Assembly (NCBI GenBank): GCA_964579735.1
Contig: CAZOHH010000012.1
Location: forward strand, 1 to 38,246
Reading direction: 5' to 3'
Origin: CAILLO01 sp964579735
GTDB lineage: Bacteria > Bacillota > Clostridia > Saccharofermentanales > UBA5734
Length of the DNA: 38,246 nt
The notes beneath the pieces were generated by a model. The model did no database searches. It was given only the letters and a program-made list of their open reading frames with translations, and was not told the DNA's origin. Shown piece after piece: positions 1-6,687 of this stretch. Position 1 is the first letter of the stretch. Each line of letters begins with the position of its first letter. The translations under genes and the position numbers were made by a program.

Positions 1-85
1 GCGGCTGGACATCCTGCTTGATCGTTCTCCTTGTATCTGGGAAATGACAAGATCGGCGAGTCCAAAATACAAGGAGGCAATTCAT

Positions 86-286
<201 letters not shown>

Positions 287-306
287 GCTTCAGCCTATCG
301 GACGTC

Positions 307-343
307 AATAGAGGGGTGCGAAAGCGCCCCTCTATTCATTTTT
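307..343 (+). terminator. Intrinsic terminator after the zinc-ribbon gene
   Basis: A 13-bp stem (AATAGAGGGG paired with CCCCTCTATT, extended inward by three more pairs, one of them a G-U wobble) is closed by a GAAA tetraloop and followed by a T tract at 339-343. Confidence 0.9.
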
Positions 344-386
344 CAGACAAGAAAGCTTCGATCATCCCCGCGAAGCAAGTCGAATC

Positions 387-422
387 GGAGAAGCTCGTTC
401 CCACGGACGGGCTTCTCCTTTT
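387..422 (+). terminator. Second hairpin terminator, directly before the rplU promoter
   Basis: GGAGAAGC (387-394) pairs with GCTTCTCC (411-418); the stem extends inward by about six further pairs with wobbles and is followed by TTTT. No gene lies between this and the terminator at 307, so it probably insulates the rplU promoter, whose -35 box overlaps the end of the T run. Confidence 0.65.
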
Positions 423-449
423 GACACACCTCCGACGCCATGCTATTAT
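421..449 (+). promoter_or_regulatory. Near-consensus sigma-70/sigma-A promoter of the rplU operon
   Basis: TTGACA at 421-426, a spacer of exactly 17 bp, and TATTAT at 444-449. This is the best promoter in the window, as expected for a ribosomal protein operon. Transcription should start near 456, giving a leader of about 90 nt. Confidence 0.9.
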
Positions 450-456
450 GCTTCGG

Positions 457-540
457 TAGCCGCACGAACCGGGCCTTAATATCTGCGCTCCGATGCTCAG
501 GTAGCCTAGAGGGTTCGGCGAGACTGTACCCAGGAGGTAT
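457..540 (+). promoter_or_regulatory. Probable ribosomal protein L21 leader RNA
   Basis: The untranslated leader of rplU ends in a GGGT (511-514) ... ACCC (528-531) hairpin whose 3' arm abuts the AGGAGGT ribosome-binding site (532-538). The stretch GTTCGGCGAGACTGTACC resembles the conserved 3' part of the L21 leader found before rplU in Firmicutes. The match is from memory of the family; a covariance-model search against the L21 leader would decide. Confidence 0.6.
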
Positions 541-545
541 TCCAT

Positions 546-863
546 ATGTACGCAGTGATTGAAACGGGCGGGAAACAGTACCGCGTCCAGGTCGGCGACG
601 AGCTCTTCATCGAGAAGATCGAAGGCTACTCGGGCGAGACCATCAAGTTCGACCAGGTTCTGGCCTATTCGGACGACACGGGCTTTCAGGTCGGCACACC
701 CCTGATCGACGGCGCGGTCGTCGAGGCCGAGGTCGTCAAGCAAGGCAAGGGTCCGAAGATCATCGTCTTCACCTACAAGGCGAAGAAGGGTTATCGGAAC
801 AAGAAGGGACACAGACAGCCGTATACGCGCGTCCGCATCAGCCGGATCGTGACCGGCGCCTGA
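546..863 (+). CDS. rplU: 50S ribosomal protein L21
   Basis: 105 residues, the normal length, starting MYAVIETGGKQYRV and containing the basic KAKKGYRNKKGHRQPYT segment typical of L21. It binds 23S rRNA in the large subunit. It is the first gene of rplU-prp-rpmA-obgE, an order conserved in Firmicutes, with a strong ribosome-binding site (AGGAGGT) and a structured leader upstream. Confidence 0.98.
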   Translation: MYAVIETGGKQYRVQVGDELFIEKIEGYSGETIKFDQVLAYSDDTGFQVGTPLIDGAVVEAEVVKQGKGPKIIVFTYKAKKGYRNKKGHRQPYTRVRISRIVTGA

Positions 864-882
864 GAAGGCACGGTAGGCACGG

Positions 883-1230
883 ATGATCTCCGTCACGCTG
901 CGGAGGGACTCGACCGGATTCGTCCGAGAGTTCAAAGTGGAAGGGCATGCCGGATACGCGAAGAAGGGCAACGACGACATCGTCTGCTCCGCGATTTCGG
1001 TGCTGGCCTACACGGCGGTGGGGGCCCTTTCGGACCTGGCGGGTGCGAATCCCGACTGGACCGAACGGGACGGGCACATGGAGTGCCTCGTGCCTGACCC
1101 CGAGAAGCTTCCGACGGTCGCTTCCGGGATGGCGCGCACCATACTCGATACCTTCGCTCTCGGTTGCAGACAGGTCGAGGGCAGCTACGGCAGGAAATAC
1201 GTCCGAGTGACGGACGCATCCTTAGACTAG
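883..1230 (+). CDS. prp: Ribosomal-processing cysteine protease Prp (YsxB family)
   Basis: 115 residues between rplU and rpmA, the diagnostic position of Prp. The signature GHAGYAKKGNDDIVCSA contains the His-22 and Cys-35 that correspond to the known catalytic dyad of the family. Prp removes the short N-terminal extension of L27 before ribosome assembly in Firmicutes, and the downstream rpmA here carries exactly that extension. The ATG at 883 has only a weak ribosome-binding site, so translation is probably coupled to rplU, 19 bp upstream. Confidence 0.95.
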   Translation: MISVTLRRDSTGFVREFKVEGHAGYAKKGNDDIVCSAISVLAYTAVGALSDLAGANPDWTERDGHMECLVPDPEKLPTVASGMARTILDTFALGCRQVEGSYGRKYVRVTDASLD

Positions 1231-1243
1231 GGAGGTGAATCCG

Positions 1244-1525
1244 ATGATCCATATCAATCTACAGCTGTTCGCCCACAAGAAAGGCGTCGGCAGCTCGAGG
1301 AACGGCCGCGACTCCACCGCCAAGCGCCTCGGCGCCAAGCGGGCGGACGGGCAGTTCGTACTGGCGGGCAATATCCTGTATCGCCAGCGCGGCACCCACA
1401 TCCACCCCGGCACGAACGTCGGCATCGGCAGCGATGACACGCTCTTCGCACTGGTCGACGGCAAGGTCTCCTTCGAGCGACTCGGCAGGGACCGCACCAA
1501 GGTCAGCGTCTACCCGGCCGAGTGA
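1244..1525 (+). CDS. rpmA: 50S ribosomal protein L27 with cleavable N-terminal extension
   Basis: 93 residues. The N-terminus MIHINLQLFAHKKG contains the Prp cleavage motif NLQxFA, so mature L27 should begin at His-11. The body (RNGRDSTAKRLGAKRADGQ) is canonical. The ATG at 1244 sits 6 nt after GGAGGTG (1231-1237); an in-frame GTG at 1235 lies inside that ribosome-binding site and was rejected. L27 reaches the peptidyl-transferase centre, so processing by Prp is expected to be essential. Confidence 0.97.
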   Translation: MIHINLQLFAHKKGVGSSRNGRDSTAKRLGAKRADGQFVLAGNILYRQRGTHIHPGTNVGIGSDDTLFALVDGKVSFERLGRDRTKVSVYPAE

Positions 1526-1553
1526 CGGGAGACCCGAACACCACGCTAACCGC

Positions 1554-1595
1554 AGGAGGGTCGGGCCGGTTCGAAGGCCGGCCCTCCTGTCTTTT
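1554..1595 (+). terminator. Hairpin with T run between rpmA and obgE
   Basis: AGGAGGG (1554-1560) pairs with CCCTCCT (1582-1588); an inner CCGG/CCGG stem extends it, followed by GTCTTTT. It probably terminates part of the ribosomal transcripts and lets a fraction read into obgE, which has no obvious promoter of its own. Confidence 0.7.
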
Positions 1596-1612
1596 CCAGG
1601 GAGGGTCCCGAT

Positions 1613-2884
1613 TTGTTCATCGATAGCGCCCGCATTTTCATACGGGCCGGAAACGGCGGCGACGGCCACGTCTCCTTCCACAGAGAGAAATACGTGACGA
1701 ATGGCGGCCCGGACGGCGGCGACGGCGGTCGTGGCGGCAGCGTCGTGTTCTTCTCGGACGCCAGCGTGAGCACGCTCCAGGACCTCCGCTATAAACGCAA
1801 ACTCGAGGGACAGCACGGAGAAAAAGGCGGAACGCGACAGAAGTCGGGCAGAGGCGGAGAGGACCTAAGGATCCGTGTGCCGGTCGGCACCCTCCTGATC
1901 GACGACGAGACGGGCCGCACCCTGGCGGACCTGACGCGTCACGGCCAGGAGGCCGTGATCTGCAAGGGCGGTACCGGCGGCAAGGGAAACATGCATTTCG
2001 CGAATTCCGTCCGCCAGGCCCCCCAGTTCGCCCGCGCTGGAATCCCAGGCGAAGAGCGATGGATCCGCATCGAGCTGAAGTTGATCGCCGATGTCGGCCT
2101 CGTCGGATTTCCGAACGTCGGGAAGTCCACTCTGCTCTCCGTCGTCTCCGCCGCTCGACCGAAAATCGCGGATTACCCGTTCACGACACTGGAACCCAAC
2201 CTCGGCGTCGTCTCCGTGGGGGATGCAAGCTTCGTGCTCGCCGACATTCCAGGCCTGATCGAAGGGGCGCACGATGGTTTGGGTCTCGGACACGAGTTCC
2301 TCAAGCATGTCGAAAGGACTCGGCTGCTCATTCACGTCGTCGACGTATCCGGCAGTGAAGGCCGTGATCCGCTGGTCGACTTCGATCGGATCAACGAGGA
2401 ACTCCAGCTGTTCAATTCGATGCTCGCAACCCGACCGCAACTCGTCGCAGCCAACAAGATCGACCAGGCCGACCCGGAAGCCGTCGAACGCTTCGTTTCA
2501 GCCGTAGAGGCACGCGGATACACCGTCTACCCGATTTCCGCGGTCCTGCGCGACGGAGTGGATGCCTTGATGCGCCGCGTTGCCGCCGACCTGGCCGTCC
2601 TGCCTGCGACGATCCTGATCTCGCCGCCCTCCACGTCGACCGACTACGTCTTCGAGGAGGAAATCCCCTTCGAGATCACCCGCGCCGCGGATGGTGCCTA
2701 TGAAGTCGGCGGAGCCTGGGTCCAGAACCTCGTTGCCTCGACCAACTTCGATGACCACGATTCGCTCCAGTACTTCCAGCGCATCATCCGGAAGAAGGGA
2801 CTCGTGGAGCGCCTTCTGACCGCCGGAATCAAGGAGGGGCAGCTCGTCCGCATGGAAGGGCTCGAGTTCGAATTCGTTCCTTAA
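1613..2884 (+). CDS. obgE: GTPase Obg/CgtA
   Basis: 423 residues. The glycine-rich Obg fold occupies residues 1-158 and starts MFIDSARIFIRAGNGGDG. The GTPase domain has the P-loop GFPNVGKST at 165-173, switch II DIPGLIEGA, and NKID. A C-terminal OCT domain follows, as in Gram-positive Obg. It is a 50S assembly and stress-response GTPase. The start is a TTG at 1613, preceded by AGGGAGGG with 7-nt spacing; the homologous N-terminus supports it. Confidence 0.97.
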   Translation: MFIDSARIFIRAGNGGDGHVSFHREKYVTNGGPDGGDGGRGGSVVFFSDASVSTLQDLRYKRKLEGQHGEKGGTRQKSGRGGEDLRIRVPVGTLLIDDETGRTLADLTRHGQEAVICKGGTGGKGNMHFANSVRQAPQFARAGIPGEERWIRIELKLIADVGLVGFPNVGKSTLLSVVSAARPKIADYPFTTLEPNLGVVSVGDASFVLADIPGLIEGAHDGLGLGHEFLKHVERTRLLIHVVDVSGSEGRDPLVDFDRINEELQLFNSMLATRPQLVAANKIDQADPEAVERFVSAVEARGYTVYPISAVLRDGVDALMRRVAADLAVLPATILISPPSTSTDYVFEEEIPFEITRAADGAYEVGGAWVQNLVASTNFDDHDSLQYFQRIIRKKGLVERLLTAGIKEGQLVRMEGLEFEFVP

Positions 2885-2896
2885 GGAGGGAAACCC

Positions 2897-3199
2897 ATGC
2901 TGGACAGCCGTCAGCGCGCCCATCTCCGCGCTCTCGCGAACCCGATCGAGAGCCTCTTCCAAGTCGGAAAGGCCGGACTCCTGGATAGTGCGGCCCAACA
3001 GTTCGACGACGCCCTCGAGGCACGCGAACTCATCAAGGTCCACGTCCTGAAGACCACAGCGGAAGATATCCGCTCCATCGCGGACACCATCGCGGTTCGC
3101 GTCGGTGCCGACGTCGTTTCGGTCGTGGGCCGCCGTGTCGTGCTCTATAGGGCATCCGCCCGACTCCGCAAGGAAGGTCGCTCCATCCGTCTCCCTTGA
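2897..3199 (+). CDS. yhbY: YhbY-type (CRM domain) RNA-binding protein
   Basis: 100 residues forming a single CRS1-YhbY domain: LDSRQRAHLRALANPIESLFQVGKAG at the start and VVSVVGRRVVLYRAS near the end match the family. YhbY proteins associate with pre-50S ribosomal particles. The gene begins 12 bp after obgE and its ribosome-binding site (AAGGAGGG) overlaps the obgE stop codon, so it belongs to the same operon. Confidence 0.92.
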   Translation: MLDSRQRAHLRALANPIESLFQVGKAGLLDSAAQQFDDALEARELIKVHVLKTTAEDIRSIADTIAVRVGADVVSVVGRRVVLYRASARLRKEGRSIRLP

Positions 3200-3207
3200 T
3201 GTATAAT
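3200..3207 (+). promoter_or_regulatory. Probable -10 box of the rubredoxin-flavodiiron unit
   Basis: TGTATAAT lies immediately after the yhbY stop. No convincing -35 hexamer is visible at 16-18 bp. About 75 bp of leader would precede rubredoxin. Confidence 0.5.
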
Positions 3208-3284
3208 CGAGAAGACGCCGCCGGAGGCCGGACGTGGAGACCACGCCGCGACCGGGGTGAAAGATGATCATATAGGAGGATTCC

Positions 3285-3443
3285 ATGGACAAATACGTAT
3301 GCAATCTGTGCGGCTACGTCTATGACCCCGCCGACGGAGACCCCGTGAACGGCGTGGCCCCGGGCACCTCTTTCGACGACATCCCGGACTCCTGGGTCTG
3401 CCCGACCTGCGGCGCCGGCAAGGAAGAATTCAGCAAGGAGTAG
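3285..3443 (+). CDS. Rubredoxin
   Basis: A 52-residue protein with the two rubredoxin knuckles, CNLCGY (residues 6-11) and CPTCGA (39-44), which bind one iron through four cysteines. Starting residues MDKYVCNLCGYVYDP and the central DDIPDSWVCP are canonical. The AGGAGG ribosome-binding site lies at 3274-3279. It is followed 4 bp later by a flavodiiron protein, its usual electron acceptor, so it most likely donates electrons for O2 or NO reduction. Confidence 0.97.
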   Translation: MDKYVCNLCGYVYDPADGDPVNGVAPGTSFDDIPDSWVCPTCGAGKEEFSKE

Positions 3444-3447
3444 ATCG

Positions 3448-4650
3448 ATGCCTGCTCTGACCATCTGCGACGGCGTGATCGAAGTGGGCGCCGCCCACGA
3501 CGACCGCAAATTGTTCGATGCTCTGATGCCGACGACCTTCGGCACGACCTACAACTCCTATGTGGTGGTCGGCGAACACGCTACGGCTCTGATCGATACC
3601 GTGGATCCCGACAAGACCGACGTGTTGATGCAGAATCTGCGGGATGCCCGCATCGAGCGCATCGACTACATCGTGTGTCTCCACACCGAGCAGGACCACT
3701 CCGGTTCGGTCGACGCCGTGCTGCAGAAATGGCCTGACGCGGTGCTCGTGTCCTCGAAGAAGGTCGCCGAGTTCATGGAGACCCACCTCCACATTCCGGC
3801 GGACCGCTTCCAGCTGATCTGCGAGGGGGATACGCTCGAACTGGGAGGGAAGACCCTGCATTTCTCTCCGACCCCTTTCGCACACTGGCCGGACAACACC
3901 ATGGCCTTTCTGGAGGAGGACCGGATCCTCTTCTCGAACGACCTCTTCGGCGCGCATTACTCCTCGGAGAAAATCTTCGCCACGGTCGGCCGCGAGCAGA
4001 TCCAAGCCGCCCGCGACTATTACTCCGAGATCTTTATGCCGTTCGTCGTCCATGTTCGCAAGTATCTCGCCAAAGCCAGGTCCTTCGACCCCGTGATGGT
4101 CGCCCCTAGCCATGGACCGGTCTGGTGGAAGCCGGAAACGATCTTCTCCCTTTACGACGAATGGTTGTCCGATGACGTGAAGGCCAAAGTCGTGATCGCC
4201 TTCGTCTCGATGCACGGCAGCACGATCCAGCTCGTGGACCGTCTCGCCTCGCGTCTTGCGGAAGCCGGCATCTCCGCGATCTGCCGCGACATCGCTTCGC
4301 AACCCGAGAGCCTGATGCTCGAGACGGGTCATATGATCGCCGACCTCGTCGACGCCGCCGCCCTGATCCTCGCCACGCCGACCGTTCTCGGAGGTCCTCA
4401 CCCCGCCGCGGGCTATGCGGCGCTCCTTGCCACGTTCATGAAGCCGAAGACGCCCTATTTCGGGCTGATCGGCTCCTATGGCTGGGGGACGAGGGTCGCC
4501 GAGGGCGTCGACTCCTTGACGGCGGGTCTCAAGGCCAAGCGCCTGGAACCCTTCCTGGTGAAGGGTCTGCCTACTGCGGAGGACCTGTCGAGGCTGGATG
4601 TCTATGCGGCGGACCTGGCTGCCAAGGTGCTCGCCATCGCCACGAAATAG
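3448..4650 (+). CDS. Flavodiiron protein (A-type FprA/Flv)
   Basis: 400 residues. An N-terminal metallo-beta-lactamase-like domain carries the diiron motif H79-x-E81-x-D83-H84 (HTEQDH); further ligands are FAHW, FSNDLFG and PSHGP. A C-terminal flavodoxin domain (from about residue 250) starts VIAFVSMHGSTIQLVD and binds FMN. Flavodiiron proteins reduce O2 to water or NO to N2O in the cytoplasm of anaerobes. The rubredoxin 4 bp upstream is the likely electron donor. A hairpin at 4649-4673 that contains the stop codon ends the unit. Confidence 0.95.
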   Translation: MPALTICDGVIEVGAAHDDRKLFDALMPTTFGTTYNSYVVVGEHATALIDTVDPDKTDVLMQNLRDARIERIDYIVCLHTEQDHSGSVDAVLQKWPDAVLVSSKKVAEFMETHLHIPADRFQLICEGDTLELGGKTLHFSPTPFAHWPDNTMAFLEEDRILFSNDLFGAHYSSEKIFATVGREQIQAARDYYSEIFMPFVVHVRKYLAKARSFDPVMVAPSHGPVWWKPETIFSLYDEWLSDDVKAKVVIAFVSMHGSTIQLVDRLASRLAEAGISAICRDIASQPESLMLETGHMIADLVDAAALILATPTVLGGPHPAAGYAALLATFMKPKTPYFGLIGSYGWGTRVAEGVDSLTAGLKAKRLEPFLVKGLPTAEDLSRLDVYAADLAAKVLAIATK

Positions 4651-4673
4651 GAGGAGCTACGGCTCCTCCTTTT
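4649..4673 (+). terminator. Terminator of the flavodiiron unit, containing both convergent stop codons
   Basis: AGGAGGAGC (4649-4657), loop TACG, GCTCCTCCT (4662-4670), then TTTT. The stem starts inside the flavodiiron stop codon and the loop covers the stop of the convergent DUF4364 gene. It has a T run only for plus-strand transcripts. Confidence 0.85.
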
Positions 4674-5226
4674 GCATGACCGGACCGTTCAGCAAGGCGA
4701 GGAGTCCTACGTAGACGGCCTGCGTATCCTGCTTCCACTGGTTGCAGACCGCTGCGGCGAGGCCCTTGTCGGGAACGCTCAGCCGCAGGTCCACGACGTC
4801 GCGGACCCCGTCGTTCAACCGAAGCCGAACCTGGTAGCCGCCGGACCCGTCGGGGTCGAAGGTAGCGATGACCGTGTTCTCCCGCTTCAGCTCCTTCTCC
4901 CAGGATGTCGCCGCTTGGGCGAGATAGGCTCGGACGTGGCGTGGAATCCTTCCTTCCAGCGTCTGCAGAACGTCTGCGCCGCGTGGGGTGAGGTCGCATC
5001 GGACGACAGGGTGACCGTCCGCGCCCTTGATCGGTTCTGCTTTCCGCACGCTGCGATTGGCGAGGCCGTCCCTGCAGAGCTCGTCCAGCAGGGAGATGAA
5101 GACGAAATAATCCATATACCGCGTGTCGAGTGCAATTCTCGTCAGCTGGCCGAGGGTGATCCCACTCCAGCGATTGAGGATATAGAGCAGGATCATCTTG
5201 TTCTCGGCGGTTTCCAGACGGTCCAT
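4657..5226 (-). CDS. DUF4364 family protein (winged-helix-like)
   Basis: 189 residues starting MDRLETAENKMILLYILNRW. The N-terminal 75 residues look like a winged helix (helices, then DGLANRSVRKAE as a possible wing); the C-terminal half is mixed alpha/beta with basic patches. I recognise it as DUF4364, a Clostridia family related to PadR-like regulators, function unknown. The ATG at 5226 was chosen because it begins the conserved N-terminus and has GAAGGGAG upstream; the open frame continues to 5334 without support. Single gene, convergent with the flavodiiron gene. Confidence 0.8.
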   Translation of the reverse strand: MDRLETAENKMILLYILNRWSGITLGQLTRIALDTRYMDYFVFISLLDELCRDGLANRSVRKAEPIKGADGHPVVRCDLTPRGADVLQTLEGRIPRHVRAYLAQAATSWEKELKRENTVIATFDPDGSGGYQVRLRLNDGVRDVVDLRLSVPDKGLAAAVCNQWKQDTQAVYVGLLALLNGPVMQKEEP

Positions 5227-5272
5227 GGGACTCCCTTCGTGCGGGGCGGAAGATTGCGCGCGGCCCGATTCG

Positions 5273-5280
5273 ATTATACA
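5273..5280 (-). promoter_or_regulatory. Probable -10 box of the DUF4364 gene
   Basis: On the minus strand this reads TGTATAAT, about 47 bp upstream of the start codon. No clear -35 box is seen. Confidence 0.45.
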
Positions 5281-5336
5281 ATAAAGCCGCGCCGGACGAA
5301 GACCCGGCATGAACCGCATCCTGGGAGGAATCACAG

Positions 5337-6683
5337 ATGATCCGTTTCGATCTGTCCAACACGAAGGGTTTCCTCAACGAACACGAGACCGGACTTCTCG
5401 CAGCCGCCGTCCACACGGCGCATGCACAGCTCCACGGCCGAACGGGTCCCGGCTCGGACTTCCTCGGCTGGCTCGACCTCCCCGTGCGTTTCGACAAGGA
5501 GGAGTTCGCCCGCATCCGGAAGGCGGCCGCCCGCATCCGCAAGGACAGCGATATCCTCGTGGTCGTCGGGATCGGCGGCTCGTACCTCGGCGCCCGCGCC
5601 GCCATCGAGATGCTCACGCATTCCTTCGCGAACGCGGCGACTGCCAAGGTCCGCAAGGCTCCGCAGGTCATCTTCGCCGGGAACAGCATCAGTTCCACGT
5701 ACCTCGCCGACCTACTCGACCTGCTTCAGGGCAAGGACGTCTCGATCAACGTGATCTCCAAGTCGGGAACCACCACGGAGCCCGCGGTAGCCTTCCGCGT
5801 CCTGAAGGGTTGGATGGAGGGCAAGTACGGCCGAGAGGGCGCCCGTTCCCGGATCTATGCCACCACCGACGAGAAGCGCGGCGCGCTCCGCAAACTCGCG
5901 GAAGGGGAGGGATACGAGACCTTCGTCATCCCCGATGACGTCGGCGGCCGATACTCCGTTCTGACAGCGGTCGGACTGCTGCCCATCGCGGTGGCCGGAA
6001 TCGATATCCGCGAGGCCATGAAGGGCGCCAGGGACGCGCGCAAGGCCTTCTCTTCGCCCAACCTGGACGTGAACCCCTGCTATCTCTACGCGGCCGCTCG
6101 CAACTGCCTGCTGCGCAAGGGGTACGAGGTCGAGATCCTCGTCAACTACGAACCCGGACTCCACTTCTTCACCGAATGGTGGAAACAGCTGTTCGGAGAG
6201 AGCGAAGGCAAGGACGGCAAGGGGATCTTTCCTGCCGGCGTGGACTTCTCCACCGACCTGCACTCGATGGGTCAATACATCCAGGACGGTGGGCGGTTCC
6301 TCTTCGAGACCGTCCTGCAGGTCGAGCGGCCTCGCCGCCTCCTGCCCATCCCCAACGACCCCGAGAATCTGGACGGGCTCAATTTCCTGTCCGGTCTCGA
6401 CATGGACGAGGTCAATTCGAAGGCCGCCCAGGGCACCGTGCTCGCCCATGTGGACGGCGGCGTGCCGAACCTCCGCATCAGCGTCCCCGAACTCACTCCC
6501 TACTGGTTCGGACAGCTCGTCTTCTTCTTCGAGAAGGCCTGTGCCATCAGCGGATATCTGCTCGGCGTGAACCCTTTCGACCAGCCCGGCGTCGAGGCCT
6601 ACAAGAAGAACATGTTCGCACTGCTCGGCAAGCCGGGATTCGAAGAGGAAAAGGCACGCCTCGAGAAGAGACTCGGGCTTTAG
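5337..6683 (+). CDS. pgi: Glucose-6-phosphate isomerase
   Basis: 448 residues, the size of Gram-positive Pgi. Signature segments are GIGGSYLGARAAIEML (sugar phosphate binding), VISKSGTTTEPAVAFR, and LFGESEGKDGKGIFPAG with the catalytic glutamate. It interconverts glucose-6-phosphate and fructose-6-phosphate in glycolysis. The ribosome-binding site is GGGAGGA. The next gene follows after only 4 bp. Confidence 0.97.
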   Translation: MIRFDLSNTKGFLNEHETGLLAAAVHTAHAQLHGRTGPGSDFLGWLDLPVRFDKEEFARIRKAAARIRKDSDILVVVGIGGSYLGARAAIEMLTHSFANAATAKVRKAPQVIFAGNSISSTYLADLLDLLQGKDVSINVISKSGTTTEPAVAFRVLKGWMEGKYGREGARSRIYATTDEKRGALRKLAEGEGYETFVIPDDVGGRYSVLTAVGLLPIAVAGIDIREAMKGARDARKAFSSPNLDVNPCYLYAAARNCLLRKGYEVEILVNYEPGLHFFTEWWKQLFGESEGKDGKGIFPAGVDFSTDLHSMGQYIQDGGRFLFETVLQVERPRRLLPIPNDPENLDGLNFLSGLDMDEVNSKAAQGTVLAHVDGGVPNLRISVPELTPYWFGQLVFFFEKACAISGYLLGVNPFDQPGVEAYKKNMFALLGKPGFEEEKARLEKRLGL

Positions 6684-6687
6684 CCGC

